Source: Deltaproteobacteria bacterium (GTDB taxonomy: Bacteria > Desulfobacterota_D > UBA1144 > Nemesobacterales > Nemesobacteraceae). From it: a stretch of 38,088 nt of DNA. A program made the translations under genes and the position numbers. The stretch lies in contig JAJCZR010000019.1 in assembly GCA_029262295.1 (NCBI GenBank), positions 1-38,088 of the forward strand, read 5' to 3'. The notes below the pieces were generated by a model, which saw nothing but the letters and a program-made list of their open reading frames with translations, made no database searches and was not told the origin of the DNA. Of the stretch, positions 1 to 7,230 are shown piece by piece. The stretch's first letter is position 1. Each line of letters opens with the position of its first letter.

Positions 1-479
1 CTGCAACCGGTCATATTGAGCTTTCAGAGAATATGAGCTGGGTATCCTCATACCCTGCTATAATTGCATTATCTGTGGCTTCTTTAATAGAAGTGTCAGC
101 TTATTTAATACCGATTGTAGATAATCTTTTGGATGTTGTAGACGGACCTGCTGCTGTGGTGGCTGGCACACTTGCAACTGCATCATTTATTACTGAGATG
201 AGCCCGTTTATGAAATGGAGCGTGGCAATTATTGCTGGCGGAGGTGTCGCGGCATCTGTTCAAACTGTAACAACAATGGCAAGGGCTTCTTCAACCACTA
301 TGACAGCCGGAATGGCAAATTCAATAATATCAATCGGTGAAGCTATCGGGGCAATATTCTTGTCAGTTATTTCAATTCTATTTCCTGTAATTGCATTTTT
401 TAGTGTTGCAGCACTTATAATTTATTTCTTTGTAAAAATGTCGAAAAGACTTTCAAGAAGACAGGCAAAATTGGAGTAG
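1..479 (+). CDS. DUF4126 family membrane protein, 3' part
   Basis: The frame is already open at base 3 and reads ATGHIELSEN before the first ATG at 33, so the true start lies left of the window and 159 codons including the stop are visible. The protein is very hydrophobic, with several predicted membrane segments. Its pattern of a proline-containing helix start, a VDNLLD-type motif after the second helix and a Gly/Ala-rich stretch near GPAAVVAGTLATASF matches DUF4126 integral membrane proteins, whose function is not established. It ends in a short basic tail (KMSKRLSRRQAK), probably cytoplasmic. The family call is by pattern recognition. The next gene converges on it from the other strand, so it belongs to a separate transcription unit. 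Confidence 0.7.
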   Translation, partial: ATGHIELSENMSWVSSYPAIIALSVASLIEVSAYLIPIVDNLLDVVDGPAAVVAGTLATASFITEMSPFMKWSVAIIAGGGVAASVQTVTTMARASSTTMTAGMANSIISIGEAIGAIFLSVISILFPVIAFFSVAALIIYFFVKMSKRLSRRQAKLE

Positions 480-517
480 ATTGTTCCAAATGTCATTCCA
501 TCAATCCTAATCTGACC

Positions 518-595
518 TGTCATTCCTGAAATTTTTTATCAGGAATCTTATATTTAAAGATTTTAGATACCCGACACAAACATTCGGGTATGACA
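518..595. repeat. Two inverted copies of a 30-bp palindromic repeat
   Basis: Bases 518-547 read TGTCATTCCTGA, then a 9-nt loop, then TCAGGAAT. Bases 566-595 are the same element on the other strand: TGTCATACCCGA, a 9-nt loop, then TCGGGTAT. Both are 30 bp with perfect 8-bp stems. Two stem positions differ between the copies, and in both cases the partner base changes too, so pairing is kept. A possible third, degraded half copy starts at 491 (TGTCATTCC). They sit in the 480-807 spacer, which holds no gene. The type resembles small dispersed palindromes seen in many bacterial genomes. Confidence 0.75.
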
Positions 596-631
596 TTGTG
601 CATCTTTCGTTTAATCCCCCTCACCCTTAAT

Positions 632-655
632 CCCTCTCCCACGTAGTGGAGAGGG
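632..655. repeat. GC-rich hairpin (CCCTCTCC/GGAGAGGG)
   Basis: An 8-bp stem, CCCTCTCC at 632-639 pairing with GGAGAGGG at 648-655, can be extended inside by A641-T647 and C642-G646 around a GTA loop with C640 bulged. It stands out as much more GC-rich than its surroundings. It is not followed by a T-run on either strand, so it is more likely a dispersed repeat than a terminator. It lies between the converging DUF4126 and hemY genes. Confidence 0.6.
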
Positions 656-691
656 GATATATGGTAGTAATCCTGAATCTTTTATTTCCCC

Positions 692-817
692 TAACCACTC
701 ACGACTAACAACTGTCTTTAGATTCATGACTGTCTTTCCAACCACCTACCACCTACTATCTACTAACACCTATCCTGTATCTTGCCTCATGTATCCTGCA
801 TCCTTTATCATGCATCC
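692..817. repeat. Degenerate heptanucleotide tandem array
   Basis: Read in 7-base steps from 692, the sequence falls into about 18 related units. The first units resemble TAACCAC. Units at 741 and 748 are both ACCACCT, followed by ACTATCT and ACTAACA. From 769 the units drift to a TGTATCC/TGCATCC type (776, 790, 797, 811). The middle (713-740) is the most degraded. The array runs over the hemY stop codon at 808-810, so the last codons of hemY (Val-Gln-Asp-Ala-stop) lie within repeat units. No coding function is seen. Confidence 0.7.
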
Positions 818-2190
818 TGAACTATTTTCTCGGCTGCTTCTTTTCCCGATCTAATACAATCTGGAATTCCAACTCCATTGTAAATATTGCCACAAATTGC
901 TAATCCTTTATAACCTGAAACAATTTCTAAAATATCATTGATTTTATTTACATGGCCCACTTTAAACTGTGGCATGGATCTTTTATATCTTTTAATAAAC
1001 ACTTTCTTGGGTTTGTTGTCAGCACCAAAAACTTTTTTTAACTCTAAACTTAAAGTTGAAATTATATTTTCATCCTTCCAGTCAATAACATCAGGGTTGA
1101 GCTTTCCACCCATAAAACATCGCATAATAAGCTCATCTGCATTTGCCCTTTGAGGAAATTTCTCAGTGTAAAAAGAACAGGCTATAAGGTTCATGTTTTC
1201 CTTTGGCGGAATAACAATACCAAAACCTTCTGGGTTATTATTAAATTCAGACTTATCAAAAACCAGATTTACAACAACAGAAGATGCATACTCAAATTCA
1301 CTAAACTTTAGCGAAAGTTGGGGGTCAAGTCTTTTAACAATATCCGAAGAAACATATGAAGGAGTTGCAATTACCGCTGAATCAAAATCATACTTCTTGT
1401 TTATTATCCATTTAGAGTCAAATAGAATTAACTCTGAGACTCCATTTCGAAGCTCCAAACTATCAATCTGAGACTTCTTTTCCAACTCCGAAATAAGACT
1501 ACTCATTCCATTTTTGAGTGAAAAAAACTTGCTGTACCTTGCCCCACTTTTATCTTTACTTCCACCAAACGATTTTTTCATCAATGCCCTGATTACACTT
1601 CCACTCTCTTTTTCCATCCGAAGAAACTGCGGCATTGTGGCACGAAGGCTAAGCTCCTTAGAATCTGATGTGTAAATGCCGCCTATCAAAGGTTCGGCTG
1701 CTTTATATAAAGCCTCTTTACCAAACCGTCTTTTAATAAAAGATTCCAGACTTTCATCTTCTACTTTCTTTTCGGGAATCAGAATCTCAAGGAGTATCCT
1801 TAGTTTCCCCTTCCATGAAAAAAAATCAGATTTTAAAAATGGCCAGAGCTTTGATGGAGCAATCATAAAAAAACCTTCAGGCAATGGTTTCAGTTTTCCT
1901 TCAAGATAAACAAAAGTTCTTCTATTTTTTTCACTTGTATTAATAAGAGAATTTTCTAATCCAAGTTCTTTAATAAGTTCGAGTGCCCAGGGTTTTGTCG
2001 TTATAAAAGAATCAGGGCCTTGTTCCACGACAAGCCCTTCATTATTCAAGGTATCAAAAACCCCGCCTAGAGAAGCTTCTGGTTCATACAGTGTTAACTC
2101 GAGCGGGAACCCTTTTTCAACACTTAGTTTTCTTAGGTAGTAAGCAGCAGAAAGTCCGGATATTCCGCCACCAATGATGGCAGTTTTCAT
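808..2190 (-). CDS. hemY: Oxygen-dependent proto-/coproporphyrinogen oxidase (HemY type)
   Basis: This FAD enzyme, 460 residues long, oxidises a porphyrinogen to the porphyrin near the end of haem synthesis using oxygen. The N-terminus MKTAIIGGGISGLSAAYYL is the Rossmann FAD-binding motif, followed by the LGG and EQGPDSF motifs typical of HemY/PPOX. The C-terminal part has the usual GIPDCIRSG segment that closes the FAD site. It is the last gene of a minus-strand run hemD-hemE, hemH, hemY, like the hemEHY order of Bacillus. No strong Shine-Dalgarno is seen before the ATG, and a long inverted repeat lies just upstream. Whether the substrate is protoporphyrinogen IX or coproporphyrinogen III cannot be told from the sequence; the latter would make it CgoX. 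Confidence 0.9.
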   Translation of the reverse strand: MKTAIIGGGISGLSAAYYLRKLSVEKGFPLELTLYEPEASLGGVFDTLNNEGLVVEQGPDSFITTKPWALELIKELGLENSLINTSEKNRRTFVYLEGKLKPLPEGFFMIAPSKLWPFLKSDFFSWKGKLRILLEILIPEKKVEDESLESFIKRRFGKEALYKAAEPLIGGIYTSDSKELSLRATMPQFLRMEKESGSVIRALMKKSFGGSKDKSGARYSKFFSLKNGMSSLISELEKKSQIDSLELRNGVSELILFDSKWIINKKYDFDSAVIATPSYVSSDIVKRLDPQLSLKFSEFEYASSVVVNLVFDKSEFNNNPEGFGIVIPPKENMNLIACSFYTEKFPQRANADELIMRCFMGGKLNPDVIDWKDENIISTLSLELKKVFGADNKPKKVFIKRYKRSMPQFKVGHVNKINDILEIVSGYKGLAICGNIYNGVGIPDCIRSGKEAAEKIVQDA

Positions 2191-2203
2191 AAGTTATTAT
2201 TGG

Positions 2204-2268
2204 AAAAAGGGGACGCTACCCTTTTTCTTGAAATTTTTGTTATATAAAAAGGGTAGCGTCCCCTTTTT
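2204..2268. repeat. Perfect 23-bp inverted repeat between hemH and hemY
   Basis: Arms at 2204-2226 and 2246-2268 are exact reverse complements over 23 bp, with a core of GGGGACGCTACCC flanked by A5/T5 runs, and a 19-nt AT-rich loop. The right arm overlaps the hemH stop codon (2267-2269). The hairpin fills nearly all of the 76-bp hemH-hemY gap. In RNA it would form a very stable stem ending in T residues, so it could act as a partial terminator or block processing of the hemH 3' end. The GGGGACGCTACCC core resembles REP-like palindromes mobilised by Y1 transposases, but no such gene is in the window. Confidence 0.85.
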
Positions 2269-3193
2269 ATACTCCTATAAGTTTGAGAACTTCATCTTCG
2301 AGTGCCTGAATATACTTGTCGTCATCATTTACAGTTTTAGCCCTGTGAAGAGTTATCCCCACTTCATCCGAGGCCTCCTGGGCTTCGATTCCAATATCAA
2401 AAAGCACTTCAATGTGATCACAAACAAAACCAATTGCCTGAACAACAATATCAGTAATACCTTGCTCAGCTAATTTGGGAATAACATCACAAATATCCGG
2501 CTCAAGCCAGGGAACATGAGGGCTACCGCTTCTACTTTGGTAACAAGTAATGCAATTGTTGTGACCGGTTTTTTCGGCAACAAGCCTTGCAGTTGCCTCA
2601 AACTGTTCTACATAAGGAGATTCATCAGCCATCTTCACGGGAATACTATGAGCAGTAAAAATGAGCTTTGTAGTTTTAAGTCTATCTGCGGGGATTTTAT
2701 CGAGACATTCACTTACCCTGTCTGCACAACCTTCAATAAAAAGAGGATGATCGAACATTGGCGGGACATATTCAAAATTAAGATTAATTCCAATATCATC
2801 AGCAGCCTCGGATACATCCCTCATATACCTTTCCCAACTTGCATCACATCTGTGCGCTGCCATTATTAGACCCACAACATTTCTAATTCCTTTGTCATGC
2901 ATTTCTTTTAATGTATCGCTGATATAAGGATGCCAGAATCTCATTCCCACATGAACTGGCAAGTCATGTCCTTTTTCTTTCAAGAAAGTTACAAGCTTCT
3001 TCGCTTGTTTATACGTGTATTCATTTAATGGTGATTTACCGTCAAATAGCTCATAATGATGTGCCACTTCTTTGAGTCGATCTTCAGGGATTGGCCTTCC
3101 GGCAGATATATTCTTTAGAAACGGCATTACATCTTCCATCTTCTCAGGCCCGCCGTATCCAAGCATCATTATTGCATCAAAATTCTTACTCAT
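2267..3193 (-). CDS. hemH: Ferrochelatase
   Basis: Inserts ferrous iron into a porphyrin (protoporphyrin IX or coproporphyrin III). At 308 residues it is close to family length and has no C-terminal extension. Visible motifs are LGYGGPE near the start, MRFWHPY at about 84-90, the catalytic TAHSIP (His182), CITCYQSRSG at about 214-223, and GFVCDHIEVLFD with Glu262 of the metal-handling site. Cys214 and Cys217 are close together, and some ferrochelatases carry a 2Fe-2S cluster, but the spacing alone does not prove one. The start lies 9 bp after the stop of the hemD-hemE gene, so the two are probably co-transcribed. Confidence 0.93.
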   Translation of the reverse strand: MSKNFDAIMMLGYGGPEKMEDVMPFLKNISAGRPIPEDRLKEVAHHYELFDGKSPLNEYTYKQAKKLVTFLKEKGHDLPVHVGMRFWHPYISDTLKEMHDKGIRNVVGLIMAAHRCDASWERYMRDVSEAADDIGINLNFEYVPPMFDHPLFIEGCADRVSECLDKIPADRLKTTKLIFTAHSIPVKMADESPYVEQFEATARLVAEKTGHNNCITCYQSRSGSPHVPWLEPDICDVIPKLAEQGITDIVVQAIGFVCDHIEVLFDIGIEAQEASDEVGITLHRAKTVNDDDKYIQALEDEVLKLIGV

Positions 3194-3202
3194 TAAATAG
3201 TT

Positions 3203-5155
3203 TCACCTTACTTTGTTTGAATATTCATGTACTTCATCTACTAACCTTAAAACATTATCAACAGGTGTATTAGGAAGGACCCCGTGTCCTAGATTAAAAA
3301 TATGTCCGGGACGGTTTCCAACTTTATCTATAATTTTTTTTGCCTCATCGGCAACATATTTTGGAGTTGAAAAAAGTGTGGCAGGATCAAGATTTCCCTG
3401 AATTGCTTTATCAAAACCCACTTTTTCCCAGCCATCAACAATGTCCACTCTCCAATCAAGCCCAACAACATTTGCCCCTGTTGTGCTAAACAACTCAAGT
3501 AAAGAATTTGTGCCGGTACCAAAAATAATTATGGGTAAATCATGTTCAATATTATTAACAAGTTTTTTCATATAAGGCAGAACATATTTACTATAATCAT
3601 CTGGTGAAAGACACCCTGCCCAACTATCAAATATCTGAATTGCATCGGCCCCGGCTTTTATCTGGGCATTCAAATATTTAGATGTGGAGTCTGTGAGAAT
3701 TTCCATCACTGTTTTCCAAAGTTCAGGATCCTTATACATCATTTTTTTTGTATTAATGTAATTTTTAGAACCGCCGCCTTCTATTGCGTAAGAAGCAACT
3801 GTAAAAGGGGCACCTGCAAAACCAAGTAGTGGGATTTTAGGATCAAGGGCTTTTCTTGTTATTTTTAAAGCATCATAAACAAACTCAAGGCTCTCAGTTT
3901 CAAACTCTTTTAAACTATCAATATCACTTGAGTTTCTTACAGGTTTTTTAATCTGTGGGCCGTCGCCCTTTGAAAACTCAAGCCCAATTCCCAAAGACTC
4001 AAGAATAAGAAGAATATCAGAAAATATAATTGCAGCATCCACCCCGAGCCGGTCAACTGCCATTAGTGTTACCTCAGCTGAAAGTGAAGGATTTTTACAT
4101 AGATCAAGAAATGACACTTTTGATCGTAGTTCCCGATACTCCCTTAAAAACCTTCCTGCCTGACGCATAATCCATATCGGAGTGTAATCCGTTTTCTCAA
4201 GTCTGCAGGCTTTCATAAATTCTGAGTTGTAAGTTACCTCTTTTCTATCTGCAACCGATTTTGTCCAGATCATATCAACCCGTTTCCAATTATCTGTGGA
4301 CACTCCATTATTGAGAGCTGTCCTTTTCTTATTTAGTAAAGAAGATGCACTTCTCGCCATTTCTCTTACAAGGTTTCCCATCTTGGGGCTGTTGGGTTCA
4401 TAATCAACAGAAAAGCCTTTATCATTTAGCGTTTCAGTAGTGGTCGGCCCGATAGATGCTATTAAGGCATTTTTTGCACCATTTCTTAAAGAAGATTCCA
4501 GACCATCCTCGGCTGCAATTTTTAAAAGATTTACAACCTGCTGGGAACTTGTAAAAAGAAGGCAGTCTTCTTTTCCTTTGGATATTGATTTAATTGCATC
4601 TCGAAGTGGATTAATATCTTCGGGAAGTGCCCATTTATATATTGTTATGGTTTTAACATTGGCGCCTAGACTTTTAAGTGAATCTGTAAATTTTTTATTT
4701 GAGACACCGTATTCCTGAACAAATACATTTTTGCCTTCAATATCTAAATTTTCGTCTTCAATTGTTTTTAATATATCTCTCCATGTATTGGGCTCGGGCA
4801 CTGTAATATCAGCTTTTATATTAAGCTCACGCAGAGCAGCAACAGGTTTTGGTCCTCTTGCCAATATATTGGTATTTCTAAGCGCTTCAAGGTATCTACC
4901 CCTTCCAAACTCATCAATTACCAGGTTGGAGAGAAAACGGGTTCCAACACCAGTCATTAAAATAAGAAGGTCAATATTTCCATCAAAAAGCTGTTTTGAA
5001 AAAGAAGAGATGTCAGGTGACTCAGCCTCAGGAAGTTCTCTCATAGAGGGCGCAACCCTTGGATTACCCTTATGGTATCTTATTAGCTTTTCTATTTCCT
5101 GAGATCGCCTGCTCTCAAAAGATGTTACATTTAATCCATTAAAACTGTATTCCAT
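3203..5155 (-). CDS. hemE: Fused uroporphyrinogen-III synthase / uroporphyrinogen decarboxylase
   Basis: A 650-residue protein joins two consecutive haem enzymes. Residues 1-275 look like HemD: NGLNVTSFESRR, TGVGTRFL (68-75), TSSQQV (202-207) and SIGPTTTETL (234-243). These domains cyclise hydroxymethylbilane to uroporphyrinogen III. A Ser/Lys-rich linker (about 270-310) leads to a complete HemE from about 310: IWIMRQAGRFL (327-337), FSDIL (378-382), GFAGAPFT (445-452), FDSWAG (509-514), GLDWR (565-569), QGNLDP (586-591) and NLGHG (621-625). HemE decarboxylates uroporphyrinogen III to coproporphyrinogen III. No stop or frameshift separates the halves. HemE is certain; HemD is a fast-evolving family and rests on weaker motifs plus pathway logic. 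hemH and hemY follow downstream. Confidence 0.9.
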   Translation of the reverse strand: MEYSFNGLNVTSFESRRSQEIEKLIRYHKGNPRVAPSMRELPEAESPDISSFSKQLFDGNIDLLILMTGVGTRFLSNLVIDEFGRGRYLEALRNTNILARGPKPVAALRELNIKADITVPEPNTWRDILKTIEDENLDIEGKNVFVQEYGVSNKKFTDSLKSLGANVKTITIYKWALPEDINPLRDAIKSISKGKEDCLLFTSSQQVVNLLKIAAEDGLESSLRNGAKNALIASIGPTTTETLNDKGFSVDYEPNSPKMGNLVREMARSASSLLNKKRTALNNGVSTDNWKRVDMIWTKSVADRKEVTYNSEFMKACRLEKTDYTPIWIMRQAGRFLREYRELRSKVSFLDLCKNPSLSAEVTLMAVDRLGVDAAIIFSDILLILESLGIGLEFSKGDGPQIKKPVRNSSDIDSLKEFETESLEFVYDALKITRKALDPKIPLLGFAGAPFTVASYAIEGGGSKNYINTKKMMYKDPELWKTVMEILTDSTSKYLNAQIKAGADAIQIFDSWAGCLSPDDYSKYVLPYMKKLVNNIEHDLPIIIFGTGTNSLLELFSTTGANVVGLDWRVDIVDGWEKVGFDKAIQGNLDPATLFSTPKYVADEAKKIIDKVGNRPGHIFNLGHGVLPNTPVDNVLRLVDEVHEYSNKVR

Positions 5156-5219
5156 AATTCTCGACTTTTAGTTTAACATTGTTTCAAAATTTCAGAAGGA
5201 TTGACTAAGGGTATTGATA

Positions 5220-5468
5220 TTAAATAATTTTATCGTATTCCGCATGGCTACCAATCCATACCCAGATAAAATCTTCACCATCTTTTAGTGCTAAAGCACG
5301 ACAATAAAGCCCAACTCTAGCTGACCAAAAATCACCGATTTGTTTGAAATGTAAAGATGGATGTTTTGGATTCCTTTTAAGTAATTCAAAGTTTTTACGA
5401 GCAGTAGCTTGAGTGCTTTCATCGAGAAGCCCAAAGCGTTTCCAGAATTTGGGTGTTGTGCGATGCAA
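5220..5468 (-). CDS. RelE/ParE-family toxin
   Basis: An 82-residue protein with the pattern RTTPKFWKRFGLLDESTQ, NPKHPSLHFKQIG, WSARVGLYCRALAL and WVWIGSHAEYDKII, typical of a small RelE/ParE-like toxin family (type II toxin-antitoxin systems; RelE members cleave mRNA on the ribosome). The start is a TTG at 5468-5466 immediately after the TAA of the upstream antitoxin. No in-frame ATG or clear ribosome binding site exists, so translation is probably coupled to the antitoxin. The His-Ala-Glu-Tyr C-terminal motif is kept and the gene looks intact. The cellular target is not shown by the sequence. Confidence 0.8.
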   Translation of the reverse strand: MHRTTPKFWKRFGLLDESTQATARKNFELLKRNPKHPSLHFKQIGDFWSARVGLYCRALALKDGEDFIWVWIGSHAEYDKII

Positions 5469-5669
5469 TTATAAATCTCGGAGCTTAGAATTTTCCTTCG
5501 CAGAAGTTGCTTCATCGCGTAGAAAATCGAGTTTGCCTGTAGCAACATCTTTTTCTAATTGTTCATCCCAGTGCTGCCAATCAAGCTCGGCAATCCATTC
5601 TCGAAGATTCACAAAATCTTCTTTTGACAAAGATTCAATACTGGCTTTGATACTATCTATTTGTGTCAT
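5469..5669 (-). CDS. Cognate antitoxin of RelE/ParE-type toxin
   Basis: A 66-residue acidic protein starting MTQIDSIKASIESLSKEDF, followed by LREWIAELDWQHWDEQLEKD and a charged C-terminal tail. This fits small antitoxins found next to this toxin type: a helical N-terminal part and a flexible tail that covers the toxin. The open frame continues upstream to 5750, but the upstream part is Cys-rich, is encoded by the repeat-bearing spacer and is not credible protein, so I place the start at the ATG at 5669. A promoter -10 lies directly upstream (5676-5681). The stop abuts the toxin start codon, as expected for an operon. Confidence 0.78.
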   Translation of the reverse strand: MTQIDSIKASIESLSKEDFVNLREWIAELDWQHWDEQLEKDVATGKLDFLRDEATSAKENSKLRDL

Positions 5670-5675
5670 ATTAAA

Positions 5676-5703
5676 ATTATAGCAGAAATAAATAAAATGA
5701 CAG
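5676..5703 (-). promoter_or_regulatory. Promoter of the toxin-antitoxin pair
   Basis: On the minus strand a perfect extended -10, TGCTATAAT (5684-5676), is preceded 16 bp upstream by CTGTCA (5703-5698), a 4/6 match to the -35 box. A start point about 7 nt downstream would fall on or next to the antitoxin ATG at 5669, giving a leaderless or nearly leaderless mRNA. No Shine-Dalgarno lies between, which agrees with that. Confidence 0.55.
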
Positions 5704-5711
5704 CAAGAATT

Positions 5712-5832
5712 GCAGGATGCAGGATTCAAGATGCAGGATATAAGAATCAATAATAATAATCATAGGTAAATACAAATATTGTATCTTGCATTTCTTTATT
5801 TCCGCTAATCACTAACTACTATCCACTAACTT
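5712..5832. repeat. Second, shorter heptanucleotide repeat region
   Basis: Bases 5712-5739 are four 7-base units, three of them GCAGGAT and one TCAAGAT. This is the complement of the TGCATCC-type units at 776-817. Bases 5805-5832 are four units of a CTAACTA type (starts at 5805, 5812, 5819 and 5826), like the TAACCAC-type units at 692-712. Between them, 5779-5803 (GTATCTTGCA followed by TTTATTTCC) resembles 672-690. The two regions thus appear to be diverged relatives of one composite element. The spacer 5670-5899 holds no gene. Confidence 0.65.
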
Positions 5833-5899
5833 CCAATTTTTTGCTTTTTAACTCTTTTATTGGTAGATTCTCCGACAATTATACAGAGAGGTTTTTCAG

Positions 5900-7159
5900 A
5901 TGTTTGAACAATTCCAGTACCTTAACGACCAACTTTATATAGAAGACGTTTCAATAAATAAAATATCAGATGAAGTTGGCACACCATGTTATATATACAG
6001 CTATAAATCTTTAAAAGACCGTTTTGAGGGTTATGTAGATGCTTTTAGGGAACTTGAACCACTTATTTGTTACTCTGCAAAGGCAAGTTCAAATATTGCT
6101 ATTTTAAAAGCCTTCTCAAATCTTGGGGCCGGGTTTGATATTGTGTCCATTGGTGAGTTAAAAAGAGTATTGAAAGCTGGTGGTGATCCCCAAAAAGTTG
6201 TATTCTCAGGGGTTGGAAAAACTGATATTGAGATTGAAGAAGCCATTAACTCGAATATTCTGTTTTTTAATGTTGAATCAGAAGAAGAGCTTCATAAAAT
6301 AAATGAGATTGCCATTAGGCTCGACAAAAAAGCTCCAATTGCTATAAGGGTTAACCCGGACATAAGCCCCGATACACATCCATATATTTCCACCGGTTTC
6401 AAAGAAAGCAAGTTTGGTATTGAGCTCTCAAAAGCTATAGAGGTCTATAAAGACGCTGCAAAAATGCAGGGAATAAATATCTGTGCTATTGATGCTCACA
6501 TTGGATCACAAATATTTGATTTGTCATCTTTTTCTGACTCAATTGCCAAACTGGTTGATCTGGCAAACAAGTTGATAATACAAGGTTTAAAAATTGAGTA
6601 TATAGATATTGGTGGTGGACTTGGTATTAAATATGAAGATAAAGACAACCCCCCCCCTAAAAGTGAATATGCAAAAATATTTGAAAAACATCTGAAAGAC
6701 AAACCTTTTAAACTTGTGCTTGAACCTGGAAGATCACTTATGGGAAACTCAGGGATTATGACAACTAAGGTTTTATATCGGAAAGAAGGCTCTGAAAAGA
6801 AGTTTGTAATAGTGGATGCAGCAATGAACGACCTTATTCGTCCGTCATTTTACAACTCCTTTCACAAAATAATTCCAGTAAATAGAACCACAGCAAAGGA
6901 TGAAGTAGTAGATATAGTAGGGCCTATTTGTGAATCAGGTGATTTTCTTGCAAAGAAAAGATTATTTCCAAAAGTGGAACCGGGTGAAATTCTTGCAGTA
7001 TTCAGTGCAGGTGCTTACGGGTTTGCAATGGCCTCAAATTACAATACGAGGCCAAGGGCCGCTGAAGTGCTCGTAAAAGACGATAAGTTTTACGTAATTA
7101 AAAGCAGGGAGACATTCGAAGATTTAGTACGGGGAGAGCAAATTCCCGATTTTCTTTAA
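5900..7159 (+). CDS. lysA: Diaminopimelate decarboxylase
   Basis: PLP enzyme that converts meso-diaminopimelate to L-lysine, the last step of that pathway. At 419 residues it has family length. Seen are the PLP lysine in CYSAKASSN (Lys61), His200 in DAHIGSQ, the phosphate-binding GGG at 238-240, EPGR at 275-278, the GPICESGDF motif with active-site Cys344 and Glu345 contributed across the dimer, and the Tyr of AYGFAM near 373. A good ribosome binding site (AGAGAGG) precedes the ATG. Codons for Pro251-253 lie in a run of nine C bases (6649-6657) that keeps frame here. exbB starts 71 bp downstream on the same strand. Confidence 0.95.
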   Translation: MFEQFQYLNDQLYIEDVSINKISDEVGTPCYIYSYKSLKDRFEGYVDAFRELEPLICYSAKASSNIAILKAFSNLGAGFDIVSIGELKRVLKAGGDPQKVVFSGVGKTDIEIEEAINSNILFFNVESEEELHKINEIAIRLDKKAPIAIRVNPDISPDTHPYISTGFKESKFGIELSKAIEVYKDAAKMQGINICAIDAHIGSQIFDLSSFSDSIAKLVDLANKLIIQGLKIEYIDIGGGLGIKYEDKDNPPPKSEYAKIFEKHLKDKPFKLVLEPGRSLMGNSGIMTTKVLYRKEGSEKKFVIVDAAMNDLIRPSFYNSFHKIIPVNRTTAKDEVVDIVGPICESGDFLAKKRLFPKVEPGEILAVFSAGAYGFAMASNYNTRPRAAEVLVKDDKFYVIKSRETFEDLVRGEQIPDFL

Positions 7160-7230
7160 ATTAATTTCAAAATACCCTATTTGAAGATACAGTATTCAAC
7201 TAAACAACATACAAAAATTCTGGAGCAGCT

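Noticed and set aside
518-817. CRISPR array in the repeat-rich spacer
   Set aside because: Units are 7 bp without spacers, or two inverted palindromes; no cas gene is in view.
938-1153. Plus-strand open frames inside hemY (also 1193-1471 and 1676-1909)
   Set aside because: They lie opposite a clear gene and show no family pattern or ribosome binding site.
5670-5750. Upstream extension of the antitoxin frame
   Set aside because: Cys-rich sequence encoded by repeat-bearing spacer and by the promoter itself.
7160-7195. Possible terminator after lysA (TTCAAA/TTTGAA)
   Set aside because: Weak stem with a bulge and no T-run; lysA and exbB are probably co-transcribed.
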